Below are positions 7,619 through 11,281 of a stretch of DNA of 11,281 nucleotides, one piece after another (within the stretch, counting starts at the first letter, position 1; every line of letters begins with the position of its first letter). The translations under genes were made by a program, and so were the position numbers. This stretch comes from a bacterium (GTDB lineage: Bacteria > Chloroflexota > Dormibacteria > UBA8260 > Bog-877). Below the pieces are notes generated by a model that saw only the letters and a list, made by a program, of their open reading frames with translations, ran no database searches and was not told where the DNA came from. The stretch covers positions 1 to 11,281 of the forward strand of contig JAJYWT010000016.1 in assembly GCA_021791345.1 (NCBI GenBank). Reading direction: 5' to 3'.

Positions 7619-8566
7619 CTACCGGCCCACGACGTATGAGGTGATGATCCCGATGAGGGCGAGCAGGAACGCTCCCCCCAAATACTCCGCGATCCTGAAG
7701 AAACGCAACTTGGCGAAGGAGCTGTCGATCATCATCACCAGAGCCGCGCTTATGGCCAGCTTGCCGGCCACGGCGGCGCTCCCGAGTAACCCCTGGCCCA
7801 GATTGGTGGCGTTCCCCAATCCCCAGGGAAGTACGAACACGTTCATGAAGACGCAGGAGAGGAGGGTGAACTTCATCCAGCTGCCCCACTTCACTAGGGC
7901 GTAATCCCGGCCCGAGTACTCCAGGACCCGGGACTCCTCGATCATCGCGATCTCGGTGGTCCCGGCCGGATTGTCGACGGGGATGTGGCCGTTCTCAGCC
8001 AGGATGAGGAGGAGGAAGGCCACCGCACCGAGGAGATGGGTGGGGAGAATCAGCGCCGCCGGGGAACCGGCTATAGCATGGTTCATGAGGTAGGGGTTGT
8101 CGGACGCCGACAGCACCCCAACAGTGAAGAAGACCAGGATGAGTGCGGGCTCCGCCAGGCTGCCAAGCCAGGCGGTGCGGCTGGCCCCCAGCGACCCTAA
8201 CGGGCTCGCCGAGTCCATGGCCCCCAACGACATCGCAAACCCGGCCAGCGCCAGCACCAGGGCCCCACCCAGCAGGTCACCCATGAACGCGAGCGGCAGC
8301 GGCTCGTCGGTGACGATGGGAACGATGGTGGACACCGTCAGATAGCAGGCCATGGCCACGTACGGAGCCGCCACAAACACCAGGCCCGCGTGCTCGGAGC
8401 GGACTACCCCCTTGTGAAGCCACTTCCTCAGGTCGCGATAGGGCTGTAGGACGCTGGGGCCGTGCTTGGACTGCAGAATCGCAGTGCCCCTGGCAATGAC
8501 CCCGACGTACAGTGGGGATATGGCTAGGATCAGTAAGGTCTGCAGGACCTGCAGCAGGTACGGCAA
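7619..8566 (-). CDS. hyfC: HyfC-like membrane subunit (NuoH / respiratory-chain NADH dehydrogenase subunit 1 family)
   Basis: The 315-residue protein with about eight membrane helices is the NuoH homologue, the subunit that anchors the soluble arm in the membrane and starts the ion-conducting axis. Typical segments are HGPSVLQPYRDLRKWL (35-50), DSASPLGSLGASR (118-130) and the acidic loop ENGHIPVDNPAGTTEIAMIE (191-210) followed by LEYSGRDYAL. Conserved acids are Glu191, Asp198, Glu205, Glu210/211 and Glu216. It is the first gene of the Ehr operon. The start is a TTG at 8566, with a GAGGG Shine-Dalgarno sequence six bases upstream; no in-frame ATG or GTG gives a better N-terminus, and the family's N-terminal helix begins right at this point. 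Its stop is two bases before the HyfE-like start. Confidence 0.9.
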   Translation of the reverse strand: MPYLLQVLQTLLILAISPLYVGVIARGTAILQSKHGPSVLQPYRDLRKWLHKGVVRSEHAGLVFVAAPYVAMACYLTVSTIVPIVTDEPLPLAFMGDLLGGALVLALAGFAMSLGAMDSASPLGSLGASRTAWLGSLAEPALILVFFTVGVLSASDNPYLMNHAIAGSPAALILPTHLLGAVAFLLLILAENGHIPVDNPAGTTEIAMIEESRVLEYSGRDYALVKWGSWMKFTLLSCVFMNVFVLPWGLGNATNLGQGLLGSAAVAGKLAISAALVMMIDSSFAKLRFFRIAEYLGGAFLLALIGIITSYVVGR

Positions 8567-8572
8567 CGCGAA

Positions 8573-8577
8573 CCCTC
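8573..8577 (-). promoter_or_regulatory. Ribosome binding site for the TTG start of the HyfC-like gene
   Basis: GAGGG on the minus strand, six bases before the TTG at 8566. Normal spacing supports this rare start codon for the first gene of the operon. Confidence 0.5.
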
Positions 8578-8610
8578 GGAAAGGTGGGCTAACAGCTACT
8601 AGAAGCCATT

Positions 8611-8627
8611 AGCCGGGGGTGCCGGCT
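8611..8627 (-). promoter_or_regulatory. Small GC hairpin in the predicted Ehr operon leader
   Basis: AGCCGG and CCGGCT form a perfect 6-bp inverted repeat around a 5-base loop. It lies between the candidate promoter and the TTG start at 8566. There is no U-tract, so it is not a standard terminator. It may be a leader structure or chance in GC-rich DNA. Confidence 0.25.
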
Positions 8628-8655
8628 TACGCGGGCCTCATCGCGTCGCAACGCT

Positions 8656-8686
8656 ATTCTGCCAGAGCCGCGCCGCCCCTTGTCAA
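8656..8686 (-). promoter_or_regulatory. Candidate sigma-70-type promoter of the Ehr operon
   Basis: On the minus strand a perfect TTGACA (8686-8681) is followed, after 19 bases, by CAGAAT (8661-8656), a 4-of-6 match to the -10 box. It points toward the HyfC-like gene and would give a leader of roughly 80 bases. The spacing is longer than the ideal 17 and the -10 box is weak, so this is only a candidate. No other promoter is apparent before the seven coupled downstream genes. Confidence 0.35.
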
Positions 8687-8791
8687 GCTGGAGATTGATC
8701 CCGACGCTCCGTCGTGGACCGACTTCACGTGCCGTTCTCGACAGGACTCGTGGGGTGGGGAATTCACGGCCCTAGGCAGCCTCTGGAACCA

Positions 8792-8806
8792 GCCCGGGAC
8801 CCGGGC
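8792..8806. promoter_or_regulatory. 15-bp palindrome, possible operator upstream of tnaA
   Basis: GCCCGGG-A-CCCGGGC is a perfect inverted repeat with a single central base. It lies about 75-89 bases upstream of the tnaA start. The symmetry suits a dimeric transcription factor, but the sequence is only G and C apart from the centre, so chance is possible in this GC-rich DNA. Confidence 0.3.
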
Positions 8807-8868
8807 GCCAGGACTCACGGCACGACCTGGTTGTCCTCCGGACGGTCTTCCCAGCTAGGTCTGGCGAG

Positions 8869-8874
8869 TACCAT
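8869..8874 (+). promoter_or_regulatory. Possible -10 box for a leaderless tnaA transcript
   Basis: TACCAT fits the TAnnnT form of a -10 box and ends six bases before the tnaA ATG, so transcription would begin at or next to the start codon. No Shine-Dalgarno sequence is visible at normal distance upstream of this ATG. A good -35 box is not seen. Leaderless mRNAs of this layout are common in Actinomycetota and Deinococcota. Confidence 0.3.
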
Positions 8875-8880
8875 CGCCCC

Positions 8881-10278
8881 ATGGACGGCGTCTTCCGGAC
8901 CATTATCGAACCCTTCCGCATCCATTCGGTCGAGCCCCTGCACCTCACCACTCAGGAGGAGAGGCGACGGGCGATCGCCGAGGCCGGCTTCAACCTCTTC
9001 AACCTCCCCGCCGAGCTGGTCCTCATCGACCTCCTCACCGACTCCGGCACCGGGGCGATGTCCCGTGACCAGTGGGCCGCGATCCAGCACGGGGACGAGA
9101 GCTACGCGGGCTCGCCCTCTTGGTTCAGGTTTCTTGCGGCGGTGCAGGAGCTGTTTCCTTTCCGCCACGTCATCCCCACCCACCAGGGCCGGGCCGCGGA
9201 GAAGATCCTGTTCTCCGTCCTGGGGGGCCCGGGCAAGGTGATCCCCAACAACACCCACTTCGACACCACCCGGGCGAACGTGGAGTTCACCGGCGCGGAG
9301 GCGGTGGACCTGGTGATCCCGGAGGGGCGTGAGCCGTCCCTCATCCACCCCTTCAAGGGAAACATCGACACCGCCGCCCTGGACGAGCTGCTCCGGCGGC
9401 GGGGCCGGGACGTCCCGGTCGCCTTCGTCACCGTCACCAACAACTCCGGCGGAGGGCAACCGGTGTCCCTAGCCAACCTCAAGGAAGCAAGCTCGGTCTG
9501 CCACCGCCACGGGGTTCCGCTCTTCCTGGACGCCTGCCGTTTCGCCGAGAACGCTTGGTTCATCCGCGAGCGCGAGGAGGGCCAGCGGGACCGGGAGATC
9601 GCCGACATCGTCCGGGAGATGGCCGGCTGCGCCGACGGCATGACCATGAGCGCCAAGAAGGACCCCTTCGGGAACATCGGCGGCTGGCTGGCGATGAACG
9701 ACGACCGGCTGGCGGAGCGCTGCCGCAACCTGCTCATCCTGACAGAGGGCTTCCCCACCTATGGGGGACTGGCCGGGCGCGACCTAGAGGCGATAGCCCA
9801 GGGCCTCAAGGAGGCCGTGGACCCCGACTACCTGCGCTATCGCATCCGCTCCACGGCCTACCTCGGAGAGGCCCTGGCGAAGTCTGGGGTGCCGGTCGTC
9901 CAGCCGATAGGTGGCCACGCCGTCTACCTGGACGCGCGAGCACTGCTTCCCCACATCCCCCCGCTGCAGTACCCGGGCCAGGCCCTGGCAGTGGCCCTTT
10001 ACGAGGTGGGGGGGATCCGCAGCGTGGAGATCGGGACCGTGATGTTCGGCCGGCAGCCCGACGGCTCAGAGCTGGAGGGCCCGATGGACCTGGTTCGGCT
10101 GGCCATCCCCCGGCGGACCTACACCCAGAGCCACATCGACTACGTGATCGAGGTGGTGCAGCGGGTGGCACAGGTGGCCGACCGGCTCCCGGGGTACCGC
10201 ATCGTCGAAGAGCCGCCGGCGCTCCGGCACTTCACCGCCCGCTTCGCGCCCATGGCCGGGGCGGGGATCACCGGCTGA
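8881..10278 (+). CDS. tnaA: Tryptophanase (L-tryptophan indole-lyase), PLP enzyme
   Basis: The 465-residue protein is collinear over its full length with the tryptophanase/tyrosine phenol-lyase family (PFRIHSVEPL, LIDLLTDSGTGAM, PTHQGRAAE, NNSGGGQPVSLANLK). It cleaves L-tryptophan to indole, pyruvate and ammonia with pyridoxal phosphate. The PLP lysine is Lys260 in MSAKKD, and the phosphate and active-site region includes the Arg-rich IPRRTYTQ segment near 409-416. Two positions separate tryptophanase from tyrosine phenol-lyase: Asp128 in HFDTT (Thr in TPL, Asp in E. coli TnaA) and Ile384 in RSVEIGT (the catalytic Arg381 in TPL, Ile in TnaA). Both support tryptophanase. The enzyme is cytosolic. 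No tnaB-type permease and no TnaC-like leader is seen beside it. It is divergent from the Ehr operon and convergent with the hydrolase gene, so it is probably monocistronic. Confidence 0.88.
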   Translation: MDGVFRTIIEPFRIHSVEPLHLTTQEERRRAIAEAGFNLFNLPAELVLIDLLTDSGTGAMSRDQWAAIQHGDESYAGSPSWFRFLAAVQELFPFRHVIPTHQGRAAEKILFSVLGGPGKVIPNNTHFDTTRANVEFTGAEAVDLVIPEGREPSLIHPFKGNIDTAALDELLRRRGRDVPVAFVTVTNNSGGGQPVSLANLKEASSVCHRHGVPLFLDACRFAENAWFIREREEGQRDREIADIVREMAGCADGMTMSAKKDPFGNIGGWLAMNDDRLAERCRNLLILTEGFPTYGGLAGRDLEAIAQGLKEAVDPDYLRYRIRSTAYLGEALAKSGVPVVQPIGGHAVYLDARALLPHIPPLQYPGQALAVALYEVGGIRSVEIGTVMFGRQPDGSELEGPMDLVRLAIPRRTYTQSHIDYVIEVVQRVAQVADRLPGYRIVEEPPALRHFTARFAPMAGAGITG

Positions 10279-10293
10279 GGCCGCCCGCTCCCC

Positions 10294-11244
10294 TCAGGCG
10301 TCTAGCCAGCCACGTATCGCCTGGGCGACCTCCCCGGGGCGCTCAAACGGAACCAGGTGCCCGGCTCCCGGCAGAACCTCCAGGTGAAGTGCCGGGTACG
10401 ACAGCAGCTCTCTCTGCGCCGCCTGCAGCGGAACCTGGCGATCCCGGTCTCCCCAGATCAGGCAAATCCTGTCCTGAAGTAGACCCAGCTCCGGCAGAAG
10501 CAGGGTCTCCTGGCGGAACCACCGCGGCCCAATCAGCCTGGCAATGGAGTTCAGGTCTGAGTCTCCCCACCAGCGGTCCGCGGCCAGCTGGCAGGGGTCC
10601 GGCCCCGCCTGGACTCCCGCGGCGCCCGTGAGATGGCGCCCCCAGGCGAGAGCCGCCGCTAGGTCGAGGGCACCGGGAAGGAGTGCCGGGGTCCAGCTCC
10701 AGGGGTGGTCGCGCGCCACTCCCACGGGACTCACAAGCACCACTCGCCGGACCAGCTCCGGGCGCTCCACCGCCAACGCTCCGGCGACGAAGCCCCCGAG
10801 CGAGTGGCCGACCAGATCCACCGGAGCCAGGCCGAGGGAGGTCACCACCGCCTCCACCTGCCCGACCCATGAGTTCCGGGGATGCCCGTGGCCCCGCAGC
10901 CCGGCGCTGAGCCCGGTGCCGAACCGGTCCACGGCGACCACCCGCCGGTCTCGCGACAGCTCATCCAAGAGGTCGTGGTAGGCGGCCGGGCAGCTTCCCA
11001 TGCCGGAGAGGAACACCAGGGTCGCCCGGGGCCCTGCGCCCATGTCGATCAGGTGCGTCCGGCCGCCGGCGGATCCCAGGTACCGGTGCCTGGGTGCGGT
11101 CCCCTGGAACTGGCGATCCATCGCCGTCTCGACCGATGCCTCGCTGAGCCCGGCGCGCCGGGGACGCCGCGCCCTGGCTACGGCCGCCGCGTAGGCGAGG
11201 GCCAGCAACCCGGCCCCCGCCCCAGCCCGAAGGCTTCGGTTCAA
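10294..11244 (-). CDS. Alpha/beta-fold hydrolase, N-terminal membrane anchor likely
   Basis: This is a classic alpha/beta hydrolase of 316 residues when counted from the TTG at 11244. The triad is visible: nucleophile Ser148 in VGHSLGG, acid Asp268 in WGDRDRQVP and His296 in GAGHLVPFERP. The oxyanion-hole strand is LVFLSGMGS (about 76-84), and a cap region lies around 180-255. Residues about 10-24 are hydrophobic and followed by ARARRPRR, suggesting a signal anchor with a cytoplasmic positive patch. The substrate cannot be told; esterase, lipase and haloperoxidase-like activities are all possible. The TTG overlaps the stop of the preceding partial gene as TTGA, but an AAGGA sequence is only three bases away, too close for ideal initiation. 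An ATG at 11121 (residue 42) is an alternative and would drop the anchor. It is convergent with tnaA, 15 bases between stops, with no clear terminator there. Confidence 0.82.
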   Translation of the reverse strand: MNRSLRAGAGAGLLALAYAAAVARARRPRRAGLSEASVETAMDRQFQGTAPRHRYLGSAGGRTHLIDMGAGPRATLVFLSGMGSCPAAYHDLLDELSRDRRVVAVDRFGTGLSAGLRGHGHPRNSWVGQVEAVVTSLGLAPVDLVGHSLGGFVAGALAVERPELVRRVVLVSPVGVARDHPWSWTPALLPGALDLAAALAWGRHLTGAAGVQAGPDPCQLAADRWWGDSDLNSIARLIGPRWFRQETLLLPELGLLQDRICLIWGDRDRQVPLQAAQRELLSYPALHLEVLPGAGHLVPFERPGEVAQAIRGWLDA

Positions 11245-11281
11245 ACTTCCTTGAACTCGGCGTCCACCACGTCGCCGTCGC
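11241..11281 (-). CDS. dnaK: C-terminal tail of a DnaK-like chaperone (partial, cut by window edge)
   Basis: Only 12 codons and a TGA are visible, reading DGDVVDAEFKEV-stop. An acidic tail ending in a VVDAEFEEV-type sequence is highly characteristic of bacterial DnaK (Hsp70) C-termini, where it is thought to help hold substrates. That is the only reason for the call; a fragment this short cannot prove it. The stop overlaps the TTG start proposed for the hydrolase gene by two bases (TTGA), so the two may be co-transcribed. Confidence 0.55.
   Translation of the reverse strand, partial: DGDVVDAEFKEV

Larger units (their letters stand above)
8567..8880. other. Divergent intergenic region between the Ehr operon and tnaA
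   Basis: This 314-base stretch is the only sizeable non-coding region. It separates the leftward Ehr operon from rightward tnaA, so it must hold any promoters for both. It contains the candidate leftward promoter (8656-8686), a small hairpin (8611-8627), a 15-bp palindrome (8792-8806) and a possible -10 box (8869-8874). I see no tRNA, riboswitch signature or convincing leader peptide in it. Confidence 0.7.

Noticed and set aside
8619..8858. TnaC-like leader peptide or small gene upstream of tnaA
   Set aside because: A GTG-started frame of 79 codons contains several tryptophans, but it has no resemblance to TnaC, no clear ribosome binding site and ends only 22 bases before tnaA. Chance is likelier.
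8881..10278. Tyrosine phenol-lyase
   Set aside because: The two discriminating positions are Asp128 and Ile384, as in tryptophanase, not the Thr and Arg of tyrosine phenol-lyase.
10276..10296. Bidirectional terminator between tnaA and the hydrolase gene
   Set aside because: The only inverted repeat is TGAGG/CCTCA, formed largely by the two stop codons, with a 5-bp stem and no T-tract.
9555..10631. 358-codon plus-strand frame overlapping tnaA and the hydrolase
   Set aside because: It is a frame-shifted shadow of tnaA, rich in Gly, Pro, Arg and Ala, and continues antisense into the hydrolase gene. The tnaA frame clearly encodes the real protein.
1..11281. Insertion sequences, CRISPR array, tRNA or rRNA genes, attachment sites
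   Set aside because: I saw no transposase or integrase frame, no spaced direct repeats, and no RNA gene signatures on either strand.

Overview
The window is GC-rich, gene-dense bacterial DNA with tight gene overlaps and three or four GTG/TTG starts. This fits a high-GC, probably uncultivated lineage such as Actinomycetota or Chloroflexota. No rRNA, tRNA or ribosomal-protein marker is present, so the phylum is a guess.

Region 1 (8566 to 1, minus strand) is one long operon with eight recognisable genes. In transcription order they encode homologues of HyfC (NuoH), HyfE, HyfF, HyfG (NuoC-NuoD fusion), HyfH (NuoI), HyfI (NuoB) and HyfB (NuoL/M), followed by a MutS-family ATPase that runs off the left edge. 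It looks like a group 4 membrane-bound [NiFe]-hydrogenase (hydrogenase-4 or formate hydrogenlyase type), but the large subunit lacks all four NiFe-binding cysteines. It therefore belongs with the poorly understood 'energy-converting hydrogenase-related' (Ehr) complexes, not true hydrogenases and not complex I. The ferredoxin-like subunit has kept exactly the four cysteines of one [4Fe-4S] cluster, the one expected to face the HyfI-like cluster, and has lost all four of the other. The predicted machine is a membrane ion pump with a short two-cluster electron wire, two antiporter-type subunits (HyfB and HyfF), no HyfA or HyfD, and an active site of unknown chemistry. Every junction is a 1- or 4-base overlap or a 2-base gap, and this includes the junction to the MutS-like gene.

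Region 2 (8567-8880) is a 314-bp divergent intergenic region. It holds a candidate promoter and hairpin for the Ehr operon, a 15-bp palindrome, and a possible leaderless-type -10 box just before the rightward gene.

Region 3 (8881-10278, plus strand) is a complete tryptophanase (tnaA). It is convergent, with a 15-bp gap, with an alpha/beta hydrolase (minus strand, ending at 10294). At the right edge, a 12-residue C-terminal tail that looks like the end of DnaK overlaps the proposed TTG start of the hydrolase.

Functionally, the Ehr genes should form one membrane complex that couples an unidentified redox reaction to H+ or Na+ movement. Tryptophanase supplies pyruvate, ammonia and indole from tryptophan. 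A link between the two, or between the Ehr complex and the MutS-like ATPase, is suggested only by position.
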